From JACDAN01 sp046729215 (lineage in GTDB: Bacteria; Actinomycetota; Thermoleophilia; Gaiellales; Gaiellaceae), in NCBI GenBank assembly GCA_046729215.1, contig JBKPGE010000138.1, positions 1 through 27,768 of the forward strand: 27,768 nucleotides of DNA. Direction: 5' to 3'. Shown piece by piece: positions 1 through 7,276 of the stretch (its first letter is position 1; each line of letters begins with the position of its first letter). Both the position numbers and the translations under genes were made by a program. Under the pieces are notes generated by a model. The model saw only the letters and a list, made by a program, of their open reading frames with translations. It was not told where the DNA came from and searched no databases.

Positions 1-78
1 GTTGAGAGCGCCGCCGGCGAGGGCGCCGCCCGCAGCGAGCAGCACGAACGCCGCAAGTCCGATTACGAGCTTGGTCAT
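1..78 (-). CDS. N-terminus of a secreted or lipid-anchored protein (partial)
   Basis: Only the first 26 codons are inside the window; the gene continues past the left edge. The ATG at 78-76 is preceded by a strong Shine-Dalgarno sequence, AAAGGAGG (complement of 83-90), four bases upstream. The peptide begins MTKL and runs into a hydrophobic, Ala/Leu/Gly-rich core, which is a typical signal peptide or N-terminal membrane anchor. The mature protein cannot be identified. Such a clean ribosome site is unusual here, where most starts have weak or no Shine-Dalgarno sites. Confidence 0.6.
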   Translation of the reverse strand, partial: MTKLVIGLAAFVLLAAGGALAGGALN

Positions 79-114
79 GAGTCCTCCTTTGGTAATGGCC
101 ACAGGCTCGCGTCG

Positions 115-164
115 GCCCACCCAAGGGCGGGCAAATGGGAGGAAAACCTTGGTTAAGCCTTGGT
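115..164. repeat. Imperfect hairpin and 11-bp-spaced direct repeat in a short spacer
   Basis: The spacer between the Ldh_2 gene and the secreted-protein gene holds an imperfect hairpin (GCCCACCC at 115-122, GGGCGGGC at 125-132, one mismatch). It also holds a direct repeat CCTTGGT at 147-153 and 158-164, whose starts are 11 bp apart, and which straddles the Ldh_2 stop codon. The hairpin could be a weak terminator, although no T tract follows it. The repeat spacing of one helical turn could suit a regulator binding upstream of the secreted-protein gene. Both roles are guesses. Confidence 0.3.
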
Positions 165-893
165 ATCGCCCGGCAGGCGCACGCCCGCGGCGTACCGGCG
201 CAGCACCGGGACCGGATCCGCCTCCGGCCGGGCGACGACGAGCACGGCGCCATAGCCGTCCCCGGCCAGCGCGTCGACGAGCAGCTGGAGGCCGAGCGCG
301 AGCGCGAACGCCTTGTGGGCACGGTCCCCGCCGAACGGAACGAGCTCGTCCTCGGAGGCTAGGCCGGCGATCACGTCGCCGTAAGTGACCTCGCCCATCG
401 AGACATCCGTGACGACGGGCTCGCGGTCGGAGCTCGGAATCGCGATCGACAGCGGGTTCGTCCCGGCGAGCTTCGGGCCGCCGTCGGGATGACCGAGCCG
501 CGCCGGAGAGGTCGCAGTCAGCGCGGCGACGAGCCCGCCGTCCGCGAGACGTCGCGTCCAGTACCCGAGCATCCCGGTCGGGAAGCAGTTCGCGGCGACG
601 ACGAGGCGTGCGCGCTCCGGCGGCGACTCGAGCTGCGCCGCGCACACGGCCGCCAGCGTCAGGTAGCCGAGCGCGCCTCCTCCGTCCCATCGCTCGTACC
701 CCGGCTCCGCGACGAGGCGCTCGGGGCGAGCCTCCGGGTCGACCGGCTGCGTCTTCAGCCACTCGACGCGGCTCAACCCGTGGCCCTGCTTCCCGCGGCG
801 CTCGGCGTCGAGGAAGTGATCCGCCAGGACGCCGGCGTCCCGGTCGTCGAAGCCCAGACCGCGCAGGGTCGGAATGACGTCCTCGGGCCTCAT
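153..893 (-). CDS. Compact Ldh_2 family (malate/L-lactate dehydrogenase-like) oxidoreductase
   Basis: A 246-aa protein of the Ldh_2 (YlbC/ComC/DpkA) family of NAD(P)-dependent 2-hydroxyacid or imino-acid reductases. Visible landmarks are QGHGLSR near residue 37, which matches the family SHGxxR active-site segment with Gly for Ser; a KLAGTNPLSIAIP segment matching the family GTNP block; and a PFGG..HKAFALALGLQLLVDAL segment matching the PxGGxKGxGL block. Family members are usually about 330-350 aa, so this one has lost roughly 90 residues, apparently in the central region before the PFGG block. The start is ATG at 893, 23 bp after the mrp-like stop, so the two genes may share a transcript. The substrate cannot be assigned, and a degenerate enzyme is possible. 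Confidence 0.72.
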   Translation of the reverse strand: MRPEDVIPTLRGLGFDDRDAGVLADHFLDAERRGKQGHGLSRVEWLKTQPVDPEARPERLVAEPGYERWDGGGALGYLTLAAVCAAQLESPPERARLVVAANCFPTGMLGYWTRRLADGGLVAALTATSPARLGHPDGGPKLAGTNPLSIAIPSSDREPVVTDVSMGEVTYGDVIAGLASEDELVPFGGDRAHKAFALALGLQLLVDALAGDGYGAVLVVARPEADPVPVLRRYAAGVRLPGDTKA

Positions 894-916
894 CCCACGA
901 CCGGCCTGGATCGGCG

Positions 917-2023
917 CTAGCTGCGTGTGCCCGCGAGCGGGAGCGTCTTCGTGATCCCGAGACCCTCCTCGCGCCGCGTCTCCTGAATCGCCTCGGCGAG
1001 GCTCGTGATCGCCCGCGAGGCTTCGGCCTCCGGCCGCTCCCAGACGAGCGGCTCGCCGCGATCGGCGGCCTCGCGCAGCGCGGGGTCGAGCGGGATCTTG
1101 GCCAGCAGCGGCAGGCCGATCTCACGCGCCAGCGCCTCGCCGCCGCCCGAGCCGAACAGCTCCTCGCCGGTGCCGACGAGGTACGACATGTTCTCGACGG
1201 CGCCCACAAGCCGCATCTCGGTCTTCGCAGCCATCTGCGCAGCGCGCACGGCGACCCGCTGCGCCGCCGGCTGCGGCGTCGTGACCACCACCGCCTCGGC
1301 GCGCGGAAGCAGCTGCCCGAGCGAGATCGAGACGTCTCCTGTGCCTGGGGGCATGTCCACGAGCAGCACGTCCAACTCGCCCCAGTGCACGTCAGAGAGG
1401 AACTGCTCGAGGGCCTTGTGCAGCATCGGGCCGCGCCACATCACGGGTGCGTTGTCGTCGAGGAAGAAGCCGATCGACATCAGCTTCAGGTCGTCTCGCA
1501 CCGGCGGAACGATCATCCGGTCGACGACGATCGGACGCTGGTGGACGCCGAGCATGTGCGGGATCGAATGTCCGTAGACGTCGGCGTCGAGCACACCGGT
1601 CCGGTAGCCGAGCCGCGCGAACGCAGCGGCCAGGTTCGCCGTCAGCGTGGACTTGCCTACGCCGCCCTTTCCGCTCGCCACGGCGACGACGCGCGTGGAG
1701 CGATCGACCGAGATGCCCTTGCTTCGCTGCGAGACGCCGCCGCGGAGCCGTGTCGTGAGCGCCGCCTTCTCCTCGGGGCTCATGACGTCGAACTCGAGCG
1801 ACACCGACTCCACCCCGGCCAGGGGGAGAAGCTCTCGGCGGACCTGATCCTCGAAGCTAGACCGAAGCGGGCAGCCGGGGACGGTGAGCGCGATCGTGAC
1901 GGCGACATGGTCGCCCGCGACGTCCACCTGGCGCACCATCCCGAGCTCGGTGACGGGCTTCTTCAGTTCGGGATCGATAACCCGGCCGAGCGCTTCCGTG
2001 ATCTGCACTTGCGACGGCTGCAT
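917..2023 (-). CDS. apbC: Mrp/ApbC (NBP35-type) P-loop ATPase with N-terminal MIP18 domain
   Basis: Mrp-family P-loop ATPase, a proposed carrier for assembling or delivering Fe-S clusters in the cytoplasm. Residues 1-90 form a MIP18/DUF59 domain with its conserved cysteine (VPGCPLR, Cys51). The deviant Walker A GKGGVGKS lies at about 118-125 and the LLVDMPPGTGD switch follows. Family members often carry a CxxC pair after the ENMS motif for the bridging cluster. Here that segment reads ENMSYLVGTGEELFG and has no cysteine, as I recall for some other actinobacterial Mrp proteins. I chose ATG at 2023; a TTG six bases upstream (2029) is the longer alternative. No clear ribosome site precedes either. 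The Ldh_2-like gene follows after 23 bp. Confidence 0.88.
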   Translation of the reverse strand: MQPSQVQITEALGRVIDPELKKPVTELGMVRQVDVAGDHVAVTIALTVPGCPLRSSFEDQVRRELLPLAGVESVSLEFDVMSPEEKAALTTRLRGGVSQRSKGISVDRSTRVVAVASGKGGVGKSTLTANLAAAFARLGYRTGVLDADVYGHSIPHMLGVHQRPIVVDRMIVPPVRDDLKLMSIGFFLDDNAPVMWRGPMLHKALEQFLSDVHWGELDVLLVDMPPGTGDVSISLGQLLPRAEAVVVTTPQPAAQRVAVRAAQMAAKTEMRLVGAVENMSYLVGTGEELFGSGGGEALAREIGLPLLAKIPLDPALREAADRGEPLVWERPEAEASRAITSLAEAIQETRREEGLGITKTLPLAGTRS

Positions 2024-2168
2024 CGTCAAGACCGTAGCATCGCAAGCGTGGGGGAGCCCCTGGTTCCCCGCGGACCCCCTCCTTTCGCGCGGGGTGCAGG
2101 TTCGCCCGCCGACGGAGCCGGGGTCTGGCCCGGTTTTCCAGGCGTTTTAGCGTTTGTGAGCCTCCCGC

Positions 2169-2181
2169 GCGGCAAAGCCGC
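2169..2181. repeat. Short perfect hairpin in the 2030-2225 spacer
   Basis: GCGGC (2169-2173), loop AAA, GCCGC (2177-2181). It lies downstream of the DUF72 gene in its transcription direction and may help end that transcript, although no T tract follows. The rest of the 196-bp spacer holds GC-rich runs and a GCTAAAACG element on the minus strand (2143-2151) that could be part of an mrp promoter. I recognised no riboswitch or small ORF there. Confidence 0.35.
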
Positions 2182-2225
2182 ACTCCGGTGGCGGATCAAC
2201 CTCGCAATCCGGTGCGGAGATGTGT

Positions 2226-2957
2226 TCAGAGGGCCAGTAACTGCTTCAGTCTGAGGCCGTTCTTGACCGCAAAGCCCTCCCAGTCGTTGTTGAAGTAGGC
2301 GTACACGTCAATGCCCCGGTCTCGCCAGCCGGCGATCCACCCGGCTCGCTCCTCCAGCTCGCTCTCCGAGTAGTTTCCGCGCCGTCCCCGGCGTCCGTGA
2401 TGGAAGCGGACGAACGTCCAGTCGGCCGTCAGCTGGAGTGCGCGGAACGGGTACTTCGGGCTGTCCGGAATGACGAGAGCCACGCCGTGCGCACGCAGGA
2501 GCGCGTAGACCTCGTCAACGTACCAGCTCGGCTCGCGGAACTCGAAACAATGGCGCCCCTCGGGAAGCGCCGCGAGCGCCGAGGCCAGCCGCTCGTCGTT
2601 CCGCTTGAACGTCGGCGGCAGCTGCCAGAGCACCGGCCCGAGCTTCGGTGAGCGCCGGAGCGGCGCGATGCGCTCGTAGAAGCGGTGGATGCCGCCTCCA
2701 AGATCCGTCAGCCGCCTGATGTGCGTCAGGTAGCGGCTCGCCTTGACCGCGAACAGGAAGCCGGGCGGCGTGTGGGCGACCCATCTCTCGACCGAAGCGA
2801 CGTTGGGGAGCCGGTAGAAGGTCGTGTTGAGCTCAACGGTGTCGAAGAGCTGTGCGTAGTACTCGAGCCAGCGCTTCGGCGGGAGTCCCTTCGGGTAGAC
2901 ACGCTCGCGCCAGTGGGCGTAGTTCCAGCCCGAGCACCCGATACGGATCTCCGTCAC
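2226..2957 (-). CDS. DUF72 family protein (YecE-like TIM-barrel)
   Basis: A 243-aa DUF72 protein. The hallmark N-terminus IRIGCSGWNYAHWR is followed by YAQLFDTVELNTTFYRLP, FLFAVKASRYLTH, LGPVLWQLPPTF, and near the C-terminus VYAYFNNDWEGFAVKNGLRL, the typical order of this family. The family adopts a TIM-barrel fold and its biochemical role is not established. The GTG start at 2957 overlaps the stop of the upstream IMPase gene by four bases (GTGA), so translation is probably coupled. The long reading frame upstream of this GTG is a shadow of the IMPase gene. It is the last gene of a DUF1015-IMPase-DUF72 operon. Confidence 0.9.
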   Translation of the reverse strand: MTEIRIGCSGWNYAHWRERVYPKGLPPKRWLEYYAQLFDTVELNTTFYRLPNVASVERWVAHTPPGFLFAVKASRYLTHIRRLTDLGGGIHRFYERIAPLRRSPKLGPVLWQLPPTFKRNDERLASALAALPEGRHCFEFREPSWYVDEVYALLRAHGVALVIPDSPKYPFRALQLTADWTFVRFHHGRRGRRGNYSESELEERAGWIAGWRDRGIDVYAYFNNDWEGFAVKNGLRLKQLLAL

Positions 2958-3760
2958 ATCAGCAGGATCTCCGCAAGGCGGTCTCGCAACTCTTTCGTCG
3001 GGGCGGTGACGACAGCCGGCTGATGTGCGGTGCCGAGCGGAGCAGCATCCCAAGAGCTGGCGTCCGCGAAGCCGATGTCGAGCCCGCACTCGCGGACGAC
3101 GAGCTGCGCGGCTGCGACGTCCACCGCGCGAGCACCGCGCAGGGAGCAGACAGCATCGAGCCGTCCGGCTGCGAACTGGCAGAGCGAGAGGGCAAGCGAG
3201 CCCGTTATCCGGAACCGGAGCGCATAGTCCGCGAGCGCTACGGCCTTCTGGGCAACGGTTTCCGAGAGCGTCGCCTCGAGCGCCAGGATCTCGACCCGGT
3301 CCTTGGGCCGCACGTCGCCTAGCGACCGGCCGTCGAGCCGGGCGCCCTCGCCCCTCGTGGCCGTCCACTCCTCGCCGGATCCGAAGTCGTAGAGGTAGCC
3401 GAAGACGATGTCCCCGAAGGTCGGCCCCTCGGCGACCGCGATGGAGAGACAGAAGTGTCGCAGCCCCCGCTTCGCATTGACCGAGCCGTCGATGGGATCG
3501 ACTACGACACGCGTCTCCGACTCGCCGAACGCTCGCTCCCCGAGCTCCTCGGAGATCAGCGTGAACTGCTCGCCCGACCTGTGGAGCTCCTCGAGCCTGG
3601 CAACGATGACGCCTTCAGCCGCCGCGTCGACGACGGTCGTGTCGTCGCCCCCTACGCCTGCGGCCAGCACGGGCTCCCGTTCGGCGCGGGTGGGGAGCTT
3701 GTCGAGTTGTGCGCGCACGTCGGCAGCGGACGCTCGGCAGACGTCAAGCCACGGTTTCAC
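2954..3760 (-). CDS. Inositol monophosphatase family phosphatase
   Basis: A 268-aa Mg2+-dependent, Li+-sensitive-type sugar/polyol phosphatase (IMPase/FBPase/CysQ superfamily). Visible metal-binding motifs are SEE (about 70-72), VDPIDGSVN (about 87-95; family DPIDGTxNF) and the later RAVDVAAAQLVVRE, which stands for the WDxAAG block, with Ala for Trp. The canonical Phe after DGTxN is Ala here, and the sequence is divergent enough that inositol-1-phosphate, fructose-1,6-bisphosphate, PAP and histidinol phosphate all remain possible substrates. The GTG start at 3760 overlaps the DUF1015 stop in a GTGA junction, and its own stop overlaps the DUF72 start in the same way. This suggests the three proteins are made together. 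Confidence 0.85.
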   Translation of the reverse strand: MKPWLDVCRASAADVRAQLDKLPTRAEREPVLAAGVGGDDTTVVDAAAEGVIVARLEELHRSGEQFTLISEELGERAFGESETRVVVDPIDGSVNAKRGLRHFCLSIAVAEGPTFGDIVFGYLYDFGSGEEWTATRGEGARLDGRSLGDVRPKDRVEILALEATLSETVAQKAVALADYALRFRITGSLALSLCQFAAGRLDAVCSLRGARAVDVAAAQLVVRECGLDIGFADASSWDAAPLGTAHQPAVVTAPTKELRDRLAEILLM

Positions 3761-4806
3761 TCGTGAAAGAGCAGGCCGGAGAGGAGCTTGGGATAGAAGT
3801 AGGTCGTCTTCTGGGGAAGCGTCTCGCCGGCTTCGGCGAAACGGAAGACGTCCTCAATCCTCGTCGGACGGACGATGAACGCGCCCGCCGCGCTGCCGCT
3901 GTCCACGGCCGCAACCGCCTCGTCGACGGACGGCGTGTAGCTGACGCCGTGCGGCTTCAGCGCCTCGACGAGCTGGACGTCAAGCTCGCCCGGCCTCCCG
4001 TGAACGAGCGCGATGCCGCGCTCGCGCCGGTACACGACCGTCGCCGCCCGGTCGGCCGGTTCAGCTTCCAGCGCATCCAGCGCCCTCCGCAGATCCCCCT
4101 CGTTCGCCGGCGGACCGTTCACCTGCTCTGCGACCCTGTGGGTCGGAAAGATCATCACGCCGGGATCCTCGGTGGAGACCAGCACGACGGGGATCAGCCG
4201 GGCACCGAAGGCAAGCGCGGTCTCGTAGCGGTGGTGGCCGTCCGCGATCAGCAGCTGCCTGTCGGCGAACGCTTCGGCGATCCCATTCGCCGGCAGGCGC
4301 CAGAGCCTCGCGCCCTCGGTCTCGATGTCGGGCGGCCGGGCCGGGTGCTCGAACGGCGGCTCGCCCTCGTACAGCAGGAAGATCGGCTCGAAGTGGACGT
4401 GCGTGGCCCGTAGTAGCCGCAGCCGGTCCTCCTTGGGCCCGGTATGCGTGCGCTCGTGCGGCAGAACGACGCGGTTCTCGTAGGGCTCCGGCTGGAGCGA
4501 AGCGACGAGACCGCGGCGTGTGCGCGGGACACCGTCAGGCCCGACGTACCGCTGCTCGAGCGCCCAGAACGAAGGCTCCGGCTCGCGGACGAGCGCCCCG
4601 TCGGAGAGCCACTCGGCCCAGAGCCGGGCCGCATCGTCGACCTCGTCCGGCAGCGTCAAGTGCACGACGTTGAGTGGGCTGCGCGCCATCAGCTCGTCGC
4701 GCTGCTCCGCGTCGATCACGTCGTACGGGGGCGCAACGAGCGCCTCGAGCGGGCCGGCGACGGCCTCGTCGTACCGGACGGCGCTGAACGGCTTGACGAC
4801 GGCCAT
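3757..4806 (-). CDS. DUF1015 family protein
   Basis: A 349-aa DUF1015 protein, first gene of the minus-strand trio. Family landmarks are APPYDVI (25-31), PLNVVHLTLP (44-53), LPHERTHTGPKEDRLRLL (115-132), LLIADGHHRYETAL (185-198) and a C-terminal TTYFYPKLLSGLLF segment. The molecular function is not established. The DGHHR segment resembles the motif of ParB/sulfiredoxin-fold small-molecule kinases such as free-serine kinases, so a kinase role is a reasonable but unproven inference. The ATG at 4806 has a GAGGCGAG ribosome site directly upstream, and a -10-like TAGGGT lies on the complement of 4835-4840. It is divergent from the HD-domain gene. Confidence 0.88.
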   Translation of the reverse strand: MAVVKPFSAVRYDEAVAGPLEALVAPPYDVIDAEQRDELMARSPLNVVHLTLPDEVDDAARLWAEWLSDGALVREPEPSFWALEQRYVGPDGVPRTRRGLVASLQPEPYENRVVLPHERTHTGPKEDRLRLLRATHVHFEPIFLLYEGEPPFEHPARPPDIETEGARLWRLPANGIAEAFADRQLLIADGHHRYETALAFGARLIPVVLVSTEDPGVMIFPTHRVAEQVNGPPANEGDLRRALDALEAEPADRAATVVYRRERGIALVHGRPGELDVQLVEALKPHGVSYTPSVDEAVAAVDSGSAAGAFIVRPTRIEDVFRFAEAGETLPQKTTYFYPKLLSGLLFHE

Positions 4807-4834
4807 CTCGCCTCGGACGTTACATCCTGCACCG

Positions 4835-4844
4835 ACCCTAGACT
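4835..4844. promoter_or_regulatory. Divergent promoter with overlapping -10 hexamers
   Basis: The 44-bp gap between the DUF1015 and HD-domain genes contains TAGACT on the plus strand (4839-4844), six bases before the GTG at 4851. This fits a leaderless transcript, because a start site about seven bases past the hexamer falls on the start codon. On the minus strand TAGGGT (complement of 4835-4840) shares the central TA and would give the DUF1015 gene a leader of about 20-25 bases that includes its GAGGCGAG site. No convincing -35 boxes are seen. Confidence 0.5.
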
Positions 4845-4850
4845 CGGCTG

Positions 4851-5678
4851 GTGAGCGCGATCGCGGAGCTCCAGGAAGACCGGATCGTCGAAGGCATCTA
4901 CGCGGTCGCGAAGAAGGAGCGCCGCCGGACGCGGACAGGCTCCGACTACCTGGCGCTCGAGCTCGTCGACCCCAGCGGTCGGATCGAGGCCCGCGTCTGG
5001 AGCGATGTCGAGCTGCTGGACAGCCGCTTCGGCGAGGGTGACGCCGTGCGCGTGCTCGGGCGGGTCGACAAGTACCGAGACCGCCTGCAGCTCGACGTTC
5101 GCTCGCTCGAGCCCGCTGAGGAAGACGCCGCCGCACTGACCCCGAGCCTGCGCCGCGACGCCGACGAGCTGGACGGCTTCCTGGAATTCCTGGGCGGCGA
5201 GATCGTCCATCCCAGCCTGAACGCGGTCGTCGGGCGGTTCCTCGCCGACGAGCGCTTTCGCGCGCGGCTCCGCGAGCTGCCGGCGAGCCCGGACGTCCAC
5301 CACGACTACGCCGGAGGGCTCCTGGAACACACCGTCGCAGTGGCGACGATCTGCCGCGAAACCGCGCAGGTGCATCCACGGCTTCGCGGCGACCTGTTGA
5401 TCGCCGCCGCGCTGCTTCACGACGTCGGCCGAACGCTCGAGCTCGGCCGCCCGCCGACATTCAGGCCGACCGAGGAGGGGCGCCTCCTCGGGCACGTTCA
5501 GCTCGGGATCCGCCTGGTCGAGTCACGCGCCGCAGAGCTCGACCGCGACGCGCTCGCTGAGCTCGTCCACGCCGTTGCCGTCCACCACGACGCGCGTGCC
5601 GCACGCACGGCAGAGGCAGCCGTCCTCTACCACGCGAACCAGCTCGACGCGGTGGCCGCCACCCGGCCTGTCAACTAG
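4851..5678 (+). CDS. OB-fold plus HD-domain phosphohydrolase, YhaM-like 3'-5' exoribonuclease
   Basis: A 275-aa protein with the architecture of YhaM/CbfI nucleases. An OB-fold nucleic-acid-binding domain (about residues 8-90, with VLGRVDKYRDRLQLDV) is followed by an HD domain. The HD metal site is visible as HHDYAGGLLEH (150-160), LLHDVGR (189-194, the HD pair) and VHAVAVHHD (239-247). YhaM is a Mn2+-dependent 3'-5' exonuclease on RNA and DNA, and a similar role is inferred here. YhaM is usually about 310 aa, so this copy is slightly short. The GTG start at 4851 sits six bases after a -10 hexamer. The stop TAG lies in the palindrome CTAG shared with the stop of the convergent VWA gene. Confidence 0.82.
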   Translation: MSAIAELQEDRIVEGIYAVAKKERRRTRTGSDYLALELVDPSGRIEARVWSDVELLDSRFGEGDAVRVLGRVDKYRDRLQLDVRSLEPAEEDAAALTPSLRRDADELDGFLEFLGGEIVHPSLNAVVGRFLADERFRARLRELPASPDVHHDYAGGLLEHTVAVATICRETAQVHPRLRGDLLIAAALLHDVGRTLELGRPPTFRPTEEGRLLGHVQLGIRLVESRAAELDRDALAELVHAVAVHHDARAARTAEAAVLYHANQLDAVAATRPVN

Positions 5679-6637
5679 GCGAGGTTCCTGCGCCAGAGCA
5701 GGAGCGAGAGCGGCATGAGGGCCGCAAGAAAGAGGAACGGACTGAGCGGGCGGATTTTGACCGCCTCGACGGTGCGCACCGCCTCCTTGTTGCCCAGCAC
5801 TGTCTTCGCCGCAGCGGTTGCCGAGTCGATCTGGTCCTCGTCGAACGCCTGGCCGCCAATCGCCTGGGCGAAGTCGCGGGCCGAGGCAGCGCTCCCTGGG
5901 TCCTCGACGTAACGGCCCTCCACGATGCCGTCCGGCCGATAGATGCGCTCGCCCGAAGCCCAGAAGCGCACCAGGATGACCTTGATGCGGTCCTCGGCGA
6001 AGGCCTGCTTCAGGGCCGGCCCGCCGGTGTTGTTGGTCTCCGCGTCGGTGAAGATCACGACCAAGCGGTGTCCGGGACCCTGGAAGTAGTTGCCAGATGC
6101 GAAGGCCTCGGTCGTCGCCAGGCTCGAGGCGACCTTGTTGCTCAGGGAGTCCGACGGCGGCCGCTCGATGCCGATCGAATTCTGGAGGACACCCTCGAAC
6201 GACTTCTGGTTCGTGCTCGGAAAGAGGTGCGGGAGAACCCGATCGGTCATCGATGCGACCCCGACCGGGGCGTCTCCAAGCTGAGCTCGCATCTTGAGGG
6301 CCGCCGCCCGGGCGCGGTCGAATCGCGTCGGCTGGGCGCGTCCTGCCGAAGCGAGCATCGATCGCGAGGTGTCGAGGGCGAAGAACACCTGCGCGTCGGT
6401 CCTGGCCGGGCGTTCGATCCGCTCCTCGAGGACGGGCTGCGCTGCGCCGACGCCGACGAGGGCGGCAATGGCGACGAGCGCCGCGATCGTGATCCGTCTC
6501 GAGCTGGGCGGCGAGACCAGTCTCAGCAGCGACCGGGCCCGCTCGACTCGCCGCTCGGTGCGAGTGAAGGCGACGAGCGGGAGGATGACGGCAAAGGCGA
6601 CGCTGCCGGCGAGCGGGGTGAGGAACGAGAGGTGCAC
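5675..6637 (-). CDS. VWA-domain membrane protein, BatA/BatB-like
   Basis: A 320-aa protein with two N-terminal TM segments (about 8-24 and 50-67), a von Willebrand A domain and one C-terminal TM segment (about 300-315) ending in RRN. The MIDAS metal site is seen as DTSRSM (89-94) and FTDAET later in the domain. The layout matches BatA/BatB, the membrane partners of MoxR ATPases, thought to act in envelope stress or in maturation of secreted proteins. It is the last gene of the six-gene operon. The GTG start is nine bases after the TPR gene stop, without a good ribosome site. Its stop overlaps that of the convergent HD-domain gene at CTAG. Confidence 0.85.
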   Translation of the reverse strand: MHLSFLTPLAGSVAFAVILPLVAFTRTERRVERARSLLRLVSPPSSRRITIAALVAIAALVGVGAAQPVLEERIERPARTDAQVFFALDTSRSMLASAGRAQPTRFDRARAAALKMRAQLGDAPVGVASMTDRVLPHLFPSTNQKSFEGVLQNSIGIERPPSDSLSNKVASSLATTEAFASGNYFQGPGHRLVVIFTDAETNNTGGPALKQAFAEDRIKVILVRFWASGERIYRPDGIVEGRYVEDPGSAASARDFAQAIGGQAFDEDQIDSATAAAKTVLGNKEAVRTVEAVKIRPLSPFLFLAALMPLSLLLWRRNLA

Positions 6638-6646
6638 GATTCCGGC

Positions 6647-7276
6647 CTAGTAGCCGTGGCCTCGGCGGTTCGGGTTGCCGCCGGGGGAGCTTCGGCCGGC
6701 GGCGTACTCAGGGATCCGCTGCTGGACGTTGGCCTGCTCGTTTTCGGGATTGAAGAGCCGGATCAGGAACTCGAGGTTGTACTTCGCATCGGCGTTCGAC
6801 GGGTCGACCTTCACCGCCCGCTCGAGGTGCGTCAGCGACTGGCCGATGACGCCGGACTGGTTGAACGGGTCAGCGAGCGCCTCGTCGTAGGCGACGACGC
6901 CCTGGAGGTTCGCGAGCCTGGATCGTCGCGCCGAAGGCTGTCCCGAGTTCTCGGCGTCGCTCAGCGCTGCCTGTGCCTCCGCGCGAGCGGCCGGTGCCGA
7001 CGAGTTCACGCCGCTCTGGTCACGCGCGAAGGTCTGGAGCGCGCGACGATAGATGAGGTCGTCCTTGATCCCGAACGCCTGATCGGCATAGGGCAGCGTC
7101 AGGTCGAAGTCCCAGAGCGCAGCCCCCGCAGGCTGTGCCTGGAAGGCGAGATCGTCGCGCTTCATGCCGTTTCGGATCGCCGCGGCGTCGCGCGCGACCA
7201 GAGCGGCGCCGAGAGCGAGAACCAGCAACAACGCGATCGGCGCTCCCTTGCGGATGAACGGCCATGCCTTCCTCAT
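6647..7276 (-). CDS. Membrane-anchored TPR-like protein of the Bat operon
   Basis: A 209-aa protein with an N-terminal TM anchor (about 11-28) and a soluble, probably extracytoplasmic, helical domain. Near residues 145-170, SLTHLERAVKVDPSNADAKYNLEFLIRLF reads as a tetratricopeptide repeat. The C-terminus is Gly/Asn/Arg-rich (SSPGGNPNRRGHGY). Its position between two VWA genes matches the TPR protein BatC or the VWA-TPR BatB of classical Bat operons, where the TPR is thought to recruit partners. The ATG start overlaps the upstream VWA stop in an ATGA junction. Confidence 0.7.
   Translation of the reverse strand: MRKAWPFIRKGAPIALLLVLALGAALVARDAAAIRNGMKRDDLAFQAQPAGAALWDFDLTLPYADQAFGIKDDLIYRRALQTFARDQSGVNSSAPAARAEAQAALSDAENSGQPSARRSRLANLQGVVAYDEALADPFNQSGVIGQSLTHLERAVKVDPSNADAKYNLEFLIRLFNPENEQANVQQRIPEYAAGRSSPGGNPNRRGHGY

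Noticed and set aside
2030..2225. Possible riboswitch or small gene upstream of mrp
   Set aside because: No known aptamer core was recognised. The AAAGGAGG on the minus strand has no start codon at a suitable distance.
1385..2254. Plus-strand ORF opposite mrp and the following spacer
   Set aside because: Antisense of a clear Mrp gene, with no recognisable domain.
4807..5460. N-terminal extension of the DUF1015 reading frame
   Set aside because: It is antisense to the HD-domain gene and Arg/Ala/Gly-rich; the DUF1015 family start fits the ATG at 4806 with a ribosome site.
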